From Planctomycetota bacterium (GTDB lineage: Bacteria; Planctomycetota; Phycisphaerae; Phycisphaerales; UBA1924): DNA of 64,000 nucleotides. The stretch lies in NCBI GenBank assembly GCA_030950285.1, contig JAUZRR010000015.1, forward strand, positions 43,480-107,479, in the 5' to 3' direction. Position numbers and translations under genes: made by a program. This document shows positions 11,101 through 19,186 of this stretch, in pieces. Below the pieces are notes generated by a model. That model searched no databases and was not told the DNA's origin. It saw only the letters and a list, made by a program, of their open reading frames with translations. Numbering within the stretch: the stretch's first letter is position 1; every line of letters starts with the position of its first letter.

Positions 11101-12731
11101 TCCGCGTGGACACGATGCTCGGCGGCACGCTCATGCGGTTCAGCCGATTCAACGACGCCTACAACGCCTATTCACGGATTCTGGAGAACGATCCGAACGC
11201 CGACCAGTCTGTGAAACTCCGTGCGTGCGAGGCGCTCATCGGGATGGAGCAGTACGACAAAGCCGAGCAGATTCTGGCGGAGATCCCCAACGGCGAAACC
11301 GACCTCACGGTGGTACTCCTCCGCGCCCGGATCATGCTGCAGCGCGGCGACGACCGCGCCGCCCGCTCGGCGCTCGACGACGCGGTCGGGCGCTGGCCGG
11401 ACGACCACCGGGTCTGGATCCTCCGCGCCGAGGCCGAGGCCCGCGTCCCGGACCTCATCCCCGATGCGCTGGCGGACCTCGACCGCGCGCTTGAACTCCG
11501 CCCGAGCATGGCCGAGGCACACCGACGCCGCGCCGAGCTGCTCGCGGTCCTGGGCAGAGAGGACGAAGCGATCGCGGCATGGCAGACAGCGGTACGGACC
11601 AACCCGACCAATGAGGAGCTGCGCTCGGCGTTGCTGGTCACGCTGATCCGCCGGGGGATGGAGCGCGAAGCGATGCAGGCCGCGAACGATTGGTTTGAAC
11701 GCCGCCCGCTCGACGCCCAGCACCGCACCCGGATCGCCGAGCTGTTTCTTCTCGGAGGGATGCGGAAAGCGGCGACGGATATCTATCTCGGCGCGTTCGA
11801 GATCGATCAGGACCCACAGCTGATGCTCCGCCTGGCCGACCTTCTCTTGAGCGCCAAGCCACCCAGGCTCAACGAGGCCGAGCGTGTGTTTTCTCAGGCG
11901 CAGAAGGTGGTCATCACCAACCCCTCGCTGATGCTGGCCCGGGCACGGGTGTTTGCCCAGACCGGGCGCATGGAGGCCGCGTGGAACGACTGCCTCGGTT
12001 CGTTCCAACTGCTGACAAGCCGAGACGCGGACTCGATGGCGTCGTGGTTTACAACCATGCGCAGCGTGTTCAACAACCCGCGTGAAACACTCACCTTTGT
12101 CAACCGGCTCTCTTCGCAGCCGGGGGCCGCCGACTGGACGAAACTGTTCTCAGCCCGGATCCTGATGGGAGACGCCGCCACGGTTTCCGAAGGGCTCTCG
12201 CAGTTGATGTCCCTGATCGATTCGACACGCGACCCCAACATCAAGTACTCGGCATTGCGCGCGCTGGCCGGCGAGTACTACTACAACAAGCAGTACGAGG
12301 ACGCCCTGGCGACCTGGAAGCGGTCGCTGGCACTCCGTCCGAATGATTGGCAGGTCGAGAACAACATCGCGTACGCCCTTGCGACCGATCTGGACCGCCC
12401 CAGTGATGCGCTCCCCTATGCCGAGAACGCAACCAAACACGGCCCGAACGAACCGGAGGCATTGGACACGCTGGGAACGGTGTACCTCGCGATGGACCGT
12501 GCCGCCGACGCTGTGCCACTGTTTGAGAACGCGGTCCGGCTCACTCGGGGGACCGCGGTGGATGCGCAATACATGGTCCGCCTGGCGCAGGCTCAGCTCG
12601 CGTCGGGAAATCGCGCGCAGGCCGAGGCTGTTCTTACAGAGGTCCAAGGCTTACTGGACCGGGGCCGCGAACTCGACGAAGAGTACGAAGTAACACGACA
12701 GAGCCTCCTCGCCGAGCTCGGCGAGGGATAA
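8148..12731 (+). CDS. Giant membrane-anchored TPR protein of the exosortase/EPS locus
   Basis: N-terminal single TM then repeated TPR motifs over about 1500 aa; position next to exosortase resembles PrsT-type proteins. Confidence 0.8.
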   Translation: MASRVNVKFVVILSTVLVLLAAGTGALAWKVVFKSAAQLAAAGDAKLAEGEVRAAEVLYSKAVNKDPYNSAYVLKWENALELWTPETDRELQNEFNGTYVLVQRQLARSDNFENVDYQIQYVELLWELTSFGGFSRQAYESVISTCDEFIKLHETMRPEDPSWLPLRRYRGLAFARIKLNGLDLSETDQEQTEADLQDVLAANPDDYISLESLVAMKRIDAEEARRRGQRIDADSLTAESVSLIESFIATNGERSLPGILATMLSTEITFREEASALVDEFGPAATPKLEELTEQYRRVTLDLAGKMAAIDPSKITREAVRRLYNLESLTDLSRSYEGSLSLISRVREAHPEDASLALTHANILRERGDFDAAYAELQTVIDRPRLPLGLEGVKLINAKTSAVLGQIQTAVEAHAKAETDEAKADWLARAKAPREALATLVPEASPAIQLLDAKIAVAEGNFVDAQKLVDNYNQITGNSDRDALWISARVAQQLGQSGNTRSALERLLEIDPSMAAANVALAEVEYNLGLLEAARDRLIQAQNSNPNDPYVRERLTLIEERLGDRTASDPVRGAIFAAQRTAGGSETEIADVAAAIKMLETAIDELGPDPRLFFERARLQVLNEDTEAADETIRQGLALYPEDEALNRIAKGLAGVNSVDTLVEMIGESDRTDFQKQISIYAAYDRAGRTDDANRALDAAAQLEPDNPTVLELLFNRAFRANDVAEVKRLADRARATNADHIDGLSYRARLLLLEGKDDEALAALGQAIAAAPNNTTLLRLLGRTQIRLNRTSDGIASLQRVLEIRPDDLGTVMELCQVLVGENRPDEALEIARRSETFGRANIDFMQMVLTLEGSVGDKTAARDRREKILAARPDDIRNTLALIDLYISLGQWDEALGLIEQARHNDAPGVSDSLIALEARWHAEQNDLDAARRAYAKYIAETPPTDRVGPYVALAQFMIQRGSTNAAMTAMQQAIRYQPEGEFRVDTMLGGTLMRFSRFNDAYNAYSRILENDPNADQSVKLRACEALIGMEQYDKAEQILAEIPNGETDLTVVLLRARIMLQRGDDRAARSALDDAVGRWPDDHRVWILRAEAEARVPDLIPDALADLDRALELRPSMAEAHRRRAELLAVLGREDEAIAAWQTAVRTNPTNEELRSALLVTLIRRGMEREAMQAANDWFERRPLDAQHRTRIAELFLLGGMRKAATDIYLGAFEIDQDPQLMLRLADLLLSAKPPRLNEAERVFSQAQKVVITNPSLMLARARVFAQTGRMEAAWNDCLGSFQLLTSRDADSMASWFTTMRSVFNNPRETLTFVNRLSSQPGAADWTKLFSARILMGDAATVSEGLSQLMSLIDSTRDPNIKYSALRALAGEYYYNKQYEDALATWKRSLALRPNDWQVENNIAYALATDLDRPSDALPYAENATKHGPNEPEALDTLGTVYLAMDRAADAVPLFENAVRLTRGTAVDAQYMVRLAQAQLASGNRAQAEAVLTEVQGLLDRGRELDEEYEVTRQSLLAELGEG

Positions 12732-12828
12732 CCCGACCGGACAAACCGAACGCCTTGCCCGATGGCGGCGTACCAACCGCCCACGCCCGCACTGGAAAGA
12801 ACCCACCCGCCCCACAGGGACCAAGACC

Positions 12829-15018
12829 ATGACCACTGCCACCACCAAGCCGACCGCTCCGTTCCCGGTCCGATCTCAGGCCGCCTCGGCCGGTCCAGCC
12901 GCGCCAAGCGTTGACATCGGCAAGATGTTCAAGAAGTACCTGTGGATCCTGATCGCGTCGGTGATTGTCGGCGTGCTGCTGGGCATCGGTTCCTTCATTG
13001 TGCTCCGCAAGTACGCCCCAATCTTCCAGTCGCAGGTCATTTTCCAGGTGCTCCCGCCGCAGACCACCCTCGAAGTCATGGTCGGCAAAGACGAGGACGA
13101 GCAGGAACGGTTCGCGCTCACCCAGGTCGCGCAGATGAAGTCCGACGACGTGATCGACAGCGTCGTCTCCGACCCCCGCCTCCAGGCGCTGGGTGGAGAT
13201 TGGACGAAGAAGTTTACCTCGGGCGGCAAGTTCCAGGCCGCCGACGCCGCCGAGTGGTTGCAGGACTCGCTGGTCGCGAGGCTCGTGCCCAACACCGACA
13301 TCATCGAGATGAAGTTGGGATGGAAGCGCGCCAACGACGTGACCAACGTGCTTGGGCTCGTCAAAGAGAAGTACCTGTTCCGTCTCGAGGAACAATCCCG
13401 CCAGCAACTCGCCCCGCAGCGTGAAGCTCTCGAAAAACAGATCGACGCGTACAAGAAGAATCTGGACGCCAACCAGACGCTGCGTGAGCAGATTCTCAGC
13501 GACGACAAGGTCGATTCACTCGAGCAGCGGTGGGCCGCGGAGAATCTCGAGCTCCAGGGCATCATCTCGACACTCCACACGGTGCGTATCTCCAAGGAAG
13601 GGGCCGCCACCCAGCTCGCCCGCTACGAGCAGGAACTCAACGCCCAGGGCGGCCCGACCTTCTCCGACGAACTGCGCAGCGCCATCGAGGCCGAGCCGCT
13701 CATTCAGTCCATCCACCAGACCCTGGCCTCCCTCAGCGCGCAGAAGGCCGCGATGCAGCGGCAAGGCCTCGGTGCCGAGCACCGCGCGATGGTCTCGACC
13801 GACTCCCTGATCGACTCCTGGAAGTCCAAGCTCGACGAGGAACGCGACCGCCTGCTCCGCAAGCGGTTCGACGCGATCGTGGACGGGCTGCGCAGCACCA
13901 TCGCCACGCTCAATGCCCAGGAGACCGAACTGGCGATCACCCAAGAACAGCTCGTCACCCGCCTGGTCGACCTGAGCAAGACCATGACCAAGGTCGACGA
14001 CATCGACCGCGAGATCGAGACCATCATCAAGACCCGCGCCGAGATGGAGGCCCAGCTTCAGACCCTGACAAGCGTCTCGCGGCTGGCGACGTCCAAGCGC
14101 ATCATGGTGCTGCAGAACGAACGCAACCCCGACCGCCCGATCTTCCCGAACATCCTCTACATGATCCCCGCCGGCGTGGTGCTGTGCCTGGGGCTGACCA
14201 CCGGCATCGTGTTCCTGCGGGAGCTTCTCGACCAGCGAGTCAAGGGTCCTGCCGACATCGCGATGATCCCTCGCACCCGGGTGCTCGGGATCGTCCCCGA
14301 CGCCTCGGAAGACTCCGCCACTCCGAACAATCAGATGCACTGCGCGTTCAGCGCCGCTCCACGCGGCGTGGTCTCCGAGAGCTTCCGCCAGATCAGGTCG
14401 CCGCTGCTCAAGCAGATGGACCTCGCGGGGCACAAGTCACTCATGGTGCTGGGCGGCATGCCGGGGTCGGGCGCTTCGACCGTCGCGTCCAATCTTGCTG
14501 CGGCCGCGGCGGCTTCGGGCCGGCGCACGCTCCTGGTGGACGCCAACTTCCGCCGTCCCACGCAGCACACCTGTTTCGGCATCAGCGATTCGCCCGGGCT
14601 TTCCGACGTGCTCGCCGGGACGACCTCGGTCCAGGACGCCGCCGTTGCAACACAAACGGAGAATCTTTCACTCCTGCCCGTTGGTTCCAACGCCAACCGC
14701 GTGGTCGAGCAGCTCGCCGGGCACCACTTCGGCGAGGTGCTGACCGAGACAATGGCCGAGTACGACCTTGTCATCATCGACGTCCCGCCGGCGATCATCT
14801 CGGGCGACGGCATCAGCATCGCCAACCGCTGCGACGCGTCCCTGCTGGTTGTCCGGGCGTACGCTGAGGAACGCGGGCTCGTCGCCCGGATCAGAAACCA
14901 GCTCGCCGAGAGCAAGGCCGAGTTCCTCGGCGTGGTGGTCAACGGCGTCAAAGCCTCGGCCGGCGGATACCTCCGCGGCAACATCCGTGCGAGCCAGTCC
15001 TACGCCGACAACGCCTGA
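12829..15018 (+). CDS. Chain-length determinant (Wzz)/BY-kinase-like protein with degenerate Walker A
   Basis: Two TMs flanking coiled coil; GGMPGSGASTVASNLA, LLVDANFRRP, DLVIIDVPP motifs. Confidence 0.85.
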   Translation: MTTATTKPTAPFPVRSQAASAGPAAPSVDIGKMFKKYLWILIASVIVGVLLGIGSFIVLRKYAPIFQSQVIFQVLPPQTTLEVMVGKDEDEQERFALTQVAQMKSDDVIDSVVSDPRLQALGGDWTKKFTSGGKFQAADAAEWLQDSLVARLVPNTDIIEMKLGWKRANDVTNVLGLVKEKYLFRLEEQSRQQLAPQREALEKQIDAYKKNLDANQTLREQILSDDKVDSLEQRWAAENLELQGIISTLHTVRISKEGAATQLARYEQELNAQGGPTFSDELRSAIEAEPLIQSIHQTLASLSAQKAAMQRQGLGAEHRAMVSTDSLIDSWKSKLDEERDRLLRKRFDAIVDGLRSTIATLNAQETELAITQEQLVTRLVDLSKTMTKVDDIDREIETIIKTRAEMEAQLQTLTSVSRLATSKRIMVLQNERNPDRPIFPNILYMIPAGVVLCLGLTTGIVFLRELLDQRVKGPADIAMIPRTRVLGIVPDASEDSATPNNQMHCAFSAAPRGVVSESFRQIRSPLLKQMDLAGHKSLMVLGGMPGSGASTVASNLAAAAAASGRRTLLVDANFRRPTQHTCFGISDSPGLSDVLAGTTSVQDAAVATQTENLSLLPVGSNANRVVEQLAGHHFGEVLTETMAEYDLVIIDVPPAIISGDGISIANRCDASLLVVRAYAEERGLVARIRNQLAESKAEFLGVVVNGVKASAGGYLRGNIRASQSYADNA

Positions 15019-15050
15019 CACCCCGCCCGGGGGGGACACGGGAGCAACGC

Positions 15051-16115
15051 TTGCACGATCCGGTCAATCCCCAGCACCCAAACCCGACGACCCGCCCAGA
15101 CACGGGCGGGCGTCGCGCGTTAGTCACCGGCGGTGCGGGGTTCATCGGGTCTCACCTCGTCGATCACCTGCTCGCTCGGGGTGACGAGGTCACCGTCATC
15201 GACAATCTCTCGACGGGCAACGCCCACAACCTGCCCACGCACGAACGCCTCACCACGGTCGAGGCCGATGTCTCCGACGGGCTCGCCGCACTCACCGATG
15301 AGGGTGTCGCGTTTGACGAGATTTACCACCTCGCGGCGGCGGTCGGGGTGCAGCTTGTCATGGACGATCCCAAAGCCGCGATCCGCACCAACATCGTCGG
15401 CACCATCGACCTCCTCGACTTTGCGCGAAACCAGACCACGCCGGCGCGCACGCTCATCGCGTCGAGTTCCGAGGTCTATGGCAAGGGCTCACGCAGCCCC
15501 TTTGCCGAAGAGGACGACGTGGTCTACGGCCCGACCACCATCGCCCGCTGGTCCTACGGCATGAGCAAAGCCCTCGACGAGCACCTCGCCCTGGCCCACA
15601 GCCGTGCGTCGGGGCTGCCCGTTGTTGTCACCCGGTTCTTCAACACCGTCGGCCCCAGACAGGTCGGCAGCTACGGGATGGTGCTGCCCCGCTTTGTCGC
15701 GGCGGCGCTGGCCGGAGAGCCCCTGGTCATCCACGACACCGGCGAGCAGACCCGCTGCTTCTGCGATGTCCGCGACGTGATGGAGGTGCTCCCCCGTCTG
15801 CTGGCTGCGCCCGCGTGCTTCGGCCGCGTGTTCAACGTCGGGTCCGACCACGAGATCACGATTCTCCAACTCGCCGACGCGGTCATCTCGACGCTCGGCT
15901 CGAGTTCCAAGACGCGGTTCATCCCCTACCAGCAGGCGTTCCCCGAAGGCTTCGAGGACCTACCCCGGCGAAGGCCCGACCTGTCGCGCGTCCGCGAGGC
16001 GGTCGGGTTTGAGCCCAAAATCACGCTCGAACAGACCATCCTCGATGTTGCTGCGTTCATCCGCAGCGGCAGCGACGCAACGGCCCGGCCCGCCCGACCC
16101 GAGGTACGGACGTGA
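15051..16115 (+). CDS. NAD-dependent epimerase/dehydratase
   Basis: TTG start; ALVTGGAGFIGSHLVDHLLARGDEVTVIDNLSTG; catalytic Y in SYGMSK. Confidence 0.9.
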   Translation: MHDPVNPQHPNPTTRPDTGGRRALVTGGAGFIGSHLVDHLLARGDEVTVIDNLSTGNAHNLPTHERLTTVEADVSDGLAALTDEGVAFDEIYHLAAAVGVQLVMDDPKAAIRTNIVGTIDLLDFARNQTTPARTLIASSSEVYGKGSRSPFAEEDDVVYGPTTIARWSYGMSKALDEHLALAHSRASGLPVVVTRFFNTVGPRQVGSYGMVLPRFVAAALAGEPLVIHDTGEQTRCFCDVRDVMEVLPRLLAAPACFGRVFNVGSDHEITILQLADAVISTLGSSSKTRFIPYQQAFPEGFEDLPRRRPDLSRVREAVGFEPKITLEQTILDVAAFIRSGSDATARPARPEVRT

Positions 16116-17644
16116 ACCCGCTCGCGATCATCGCAACACTCGTCCCAACGGGGCTGCTGCAAGCCCAGCCGACGCCCGAGGTCCGCGAACGCATCGAAGA
16201 GCTCGGCGCGACGATCCAGGGGCTCGCGGCCCAGCAGCAGGAACTCGCGCAGGCTGCGGGGCTCGACACCGCGGCGACCGCGTCCCGCCTCGAAATCTTC
16301 CACGGCTATATCGGCGTCCTCATCGTCGCGTTTCTCGTCACGCTGCTGACTACGCCGATCATGCGCCGGCTTGCGATCGCCAACGGCATCATCGACAAGC
16401 CCGACGGCGACCGCAAAATCCACAAAATGCCCATCGCCTACCTCGGGGGAGTTGCCGTCTTTCTCGGGCTCGTCGGGGGCATCCTCTTTAGCTATCTCGC
16501 AGTCGCGTTCCCCAACTGGGGCATCATGCAGTGGCACTCGACCGCGCACATGGTCAGCGACGATCCGACCAATGTCTTCCCGTTGCCCGTACCGATCTCG
16601 GTCCTTCTCGGGCTCACGGTCATTATGCTTGTCGGGCTCTTTGACGACGTCATCGGGCTGGAACCACGCCTCAAGATCGGCGGCCAGCTCTTTGCCGCGG
16701 CGGCCCTGGCCTACGACAGCGTCGGGGTCCAGGTCGCAAAGGGCGTCCTCAGCCCCACCCTCGGCGAGTGGCTCAACAACCCAGACCTGAAGTACTCGAT
16801 CGCGACCGGGTTCATGATCCCGCTCTTCGGAGAGATGCTCCCGACCAACGAGCCCGGCATCGTGATCGACCTCATCTACTGCGCCGGCACCGCGATCATC
16901 GCGATCTTCGTGCTCGGCGCGTGCAACGCCTCGAACCTCCTCGACGGGCTCGACGGGTTGCTCTCGGGCACCACCGCGATCTGTGCCGCGGCGTTGCTCG
17001 TGGTGGCGCTCACGCTCGCGGTCCGCGACGACGGCCCGCGCGACGCCCAGCGCATCATCCTGTCCCTGGCGCTCTTGGGGGCGTGCCTGGGGTTCCTGCC
17101 GCACAACTTCAACCCGGCGTCTATTTTTCTCGGCGACTGTGGGTCGCTGCTCATGGGCTACGCCACGATCGTCATCGTGCTCACCCTGGGCGACACCGGC
17201 CGAACGCACCTTGTGCTTGCCGGGCTTGTCATCTATTCGATCCCCATCATGGACACCTGCCTGGCGATCGTCCGACGAAAGATGGCCGGGAAAAAACTCA
17301 GCGACCCCGACGCCGACCACCTCCACCACATGCTCAAACGAACGCTCGGGGTCAAAGGGGCGGTCTTCAGCCTCTACGGCATCGGGATCCTCTTCGGCGC
17401 GCTCGGCGTCGCGATGAGCCTCTGGCGGGCCCGCGTCACCTACGCCCTGGCGGGGATGCTCATCGCCTACATCGCGGTAATCTCGATCAAGCTCGCCCGC
17501 CGAAAGCAGCTCGAGGACGCCATGACCCTCCGCACCCCCAACACCCCCAGCACCCCCAGCACCCCCAGCACCCCACGGGCACCAGCGCCCAAGCCACTCC
17601 CCCACGCCGACGAGAAACCCAAGGACCATGCCAAGCCCGCTTGA
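16112..17644 (+). CDS. Undecaprenyl-phosphate sugar-1-phosphate transferase (WecA/MraY family)
   Basis: DKPDGDRKIHKMPIAYLGG, LVGLFDDVIGL, NASNLLDGLDGL motifs; GTG start overlaps upstream stop. Confidence 0.9.
   Translation: MNPLAIIATLVPTGLLQAQPTPEVRERIEELGATIQGLAAQQQELAQAAGLDTAATASRLEIFHGYIGVLIVAFLVTLLTTPIMRRLAIANGIIDKPDGDRKIHKMPIAYLGGVAVFLGLVGGILFSYLAVAFPNWGIMQWHSTAHMVSDDPTNVFPLPVPISVLLGLTVIMLVGLFDDVIGLEPRLKIGGQLFAAAALAYDSVGVQVAKGVLSPTLGEWLNNPDLKYSIATGFMIPLFGEMLPTNEPGIVIDLIYCAGTAIIAIFVLGACNASNLLDGLDGLLSGTTAICAAALLVVALTLAVRDDGPRDAQRIILSLALLGACLGFLPHNFNPASIFLGDCGSLLMGYATIVIVLTLGDTGRTHLVLAGLVIYSIPIMDTCLAIVRRKMAGKKLSDPDADHLHHMLKRTLGVKGAVFSLYGIGILFGALGVAMSLWRARVTYALAGMLIAYIAVISIKLARRKQLEDAMTLRTPNTPSTPSTPSTPRAPAPKPLPHADEKPKDHAKPA
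17532..17576 (+). repeat. 9-bp tandem repeat CACCCCCAG (encodes TPS repeats)
   Basis: TPNTPSTPSTPSTP at the C-terminus of the WecA-like protein. Confidence 0.75.
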
Positions 17645-17669
17645 GCCCCGCCCCATATACTGCCCCCGC

Positions 17670-18668
17670 ATGGAGGCAACCCCACACAACCCGCCCCACG
17701 ACCCGCCCCACGACCCGCCCCACGCCCCCCCACACGACCCGCCCCGCGTCATCGCCCTGATGAACCAGAAGGGCGGCGTCGGGAAGACGACCACCGCGGT
17801 CAACCTCGCAGCAGCGGCCGCGACGCTCGGCCACCGGACGCTGCTGGTCGATATGGACCCCCAAGCCCACGCGACGCTCCACCTTGGTGTGGATCCCGAC
17901 GCGCTCGACCACTCGGTGTACTCCCTGCTGCTCGATCCCGACGCCGACCCCCGGGAAGCACTGTCCAAGATCGACGATCACCTGTCGCTGCTTCCCTCCG
18001 AGACCGATCTCGCAGCGGCCGAGACCGAGCTGGCCGACGCCCCCCAGCGGCACCGCCGATTGCTCGGCGTCCTCCAGAAACTCGCTCCCGACTTTGATCT
18101 GGTGCTGATCGACTGCCCGCCCTCGCTGGGGCTCCTGACACTCAACGCGCTGGCGGCTGCCCGCGAGGTGTTGATCCCCATGCAGGCGCACTTTCTCGCG
18201 TTGCAAGGCGTGAGCAAGCTGCTGGAAACCGTGCAGCTCATGACCGCGTCGATCAACCCCGATCTCCGAGTCAGCGGCGTCGTGCTCTGCATGCATGACA
18301 CCCAGACCACGCACGCCCAGGAGGTTGTCGCCGATCTCGACGCGTTCTTTGCCCAGCAACACGACGCCGGTGTTCCATGGTCGGACGCGATGGTCTTCCG
18401 CCCGCACATCCGCCGGAATATCAAGCTCGCTGAGAGCCCGAGCTTTGGGCAGAGCGTCTTTGCCTATGCCCCCGACGCGGCGGGCGCCAAGGACTACCGC
18501 AACCTCGCCCGGGCGGTGTTTGCTCCGGCCAACATCGCAACCGACGCCCCCGCCGACGCCCCCGCCGGCACCAACAGCAGCACCGAAACACCGGCACCAG
18601 AAGCCGCGCCCCCGGTCGTCCATGTCCGCGCGACCGAGCCCGGGGCAGCCGAGCGCGCGGGCCCGTGA
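17670..18668 (+). CDS. ParA/Soj family ATPase
   Basis: VIALMNQKGGVGKTTTAVNLAAA, LLVDMDPQ, DLVLIDCPPSLGLLTLNAL. Confidence 0.9.
   Translation: MEATPHNPPHDPPHDPPHAPPHDPPRVIALMNQKGGVGKTTTAVNLAAAAATLGHRTLLVDMDPQAHATLHLGVDPDALDHSVYSLLLDPDADPREALSKIDDHLSLLPSETDLAAAETELADAPQRHRRLLGVLQKLAPDFDLVLIDCPPSLGLLTLNALAAAREVLIPMQAHFLALQGVSKLLETVQLMTASINPDLRVSGVVLCMHDTQTTHAQEVVADLDAFFAQQHDAGVPWSDAMVFRPHIRRNIKLAESPSFGQSVFAYAPDAAGAKDYRNLARAVFAPANIATDAPADAPAGTNSSTETPAPEAAPPVVHVRATEPGAAERAGP
17680..17745 (+). repeat. 12-bp tandem repeat GACCCGCCCCAC (encodes PPHD repeats)
   Basis: HNPPHDPPHDPPHDPPHAPPHDPP in N-terminus of ParA-like protein. Confidence 0.7.
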
Positions 18669-19051
18669 ATAGTCGCAGGCACTGGCGTGTTGTCTTTGCG
18701 TGTTACGCCCTTGCACTCGTGACCGCGACCCACTGGCCGGCGCTAAAGATCGGCTCCCACGGCATCAACCGTCTGGACCTCTTCATCCACGCCGGGGCGT
18801 TCGGGGCGTGGACTGTTCTCCTGATCCTCTGCGGTTTCTTCGGGCGGCGGCTGGGTGTTCGGAACATCGCTTGCTCTGCTCTTGTGGCGGGCGCGTACGC
18901 ACTGGTCGACGAGGTCTCACAGGGCATCCCGATCCTCCGCCGAACGGTGGACCCGCTCGACCTGGCGGCCAACGCGGGCGGGATTGCGATTGCTGGCCTG
19001 GGGATGCTGCTGCTTGCTCGAACACGTGTCCGGACCGCCACCGACCGATAA
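18665..19051 (+). CDS. VanZ-like membrane protein
   Basis: HWPALKIGSHGINRLDLFIHAGAFGAW...DEVSQGIPILRRTVDPLDLAANAGG; GTG overlaps parA stop. Confidence 0.75.
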   Translation: MNSRRHWRVVFACYALALVTATHWPALKIGSHGINRLDLFIHAGAFGAWTVLLILCGFFGRRLGVRNIACSALVAGAYALVDEVSQGIPILRRTVDPLDLAANAGGIAIAGLGMLLLARTRVRTATDR

Positions 19052-19186
19052 CCACCGAGCGATTCCCCTGTTTCCCAAACTATGCGGCACTCTTACCAAA
19101 ACTGTCCTGCGATCGGGCGGCGACTCGGCCGATGTTCTGCCTGATCGCCCGCGCAGCGGGAAGGCCATACACTCCGGAGAGCGGGC

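Noticed and set aside
15926-17968. 680-aa minus-strand ORF
   Set aside because: Antisense to WecA-like/ParA genes; low complexity Gly/Trp repeats come from the tandem repeats.
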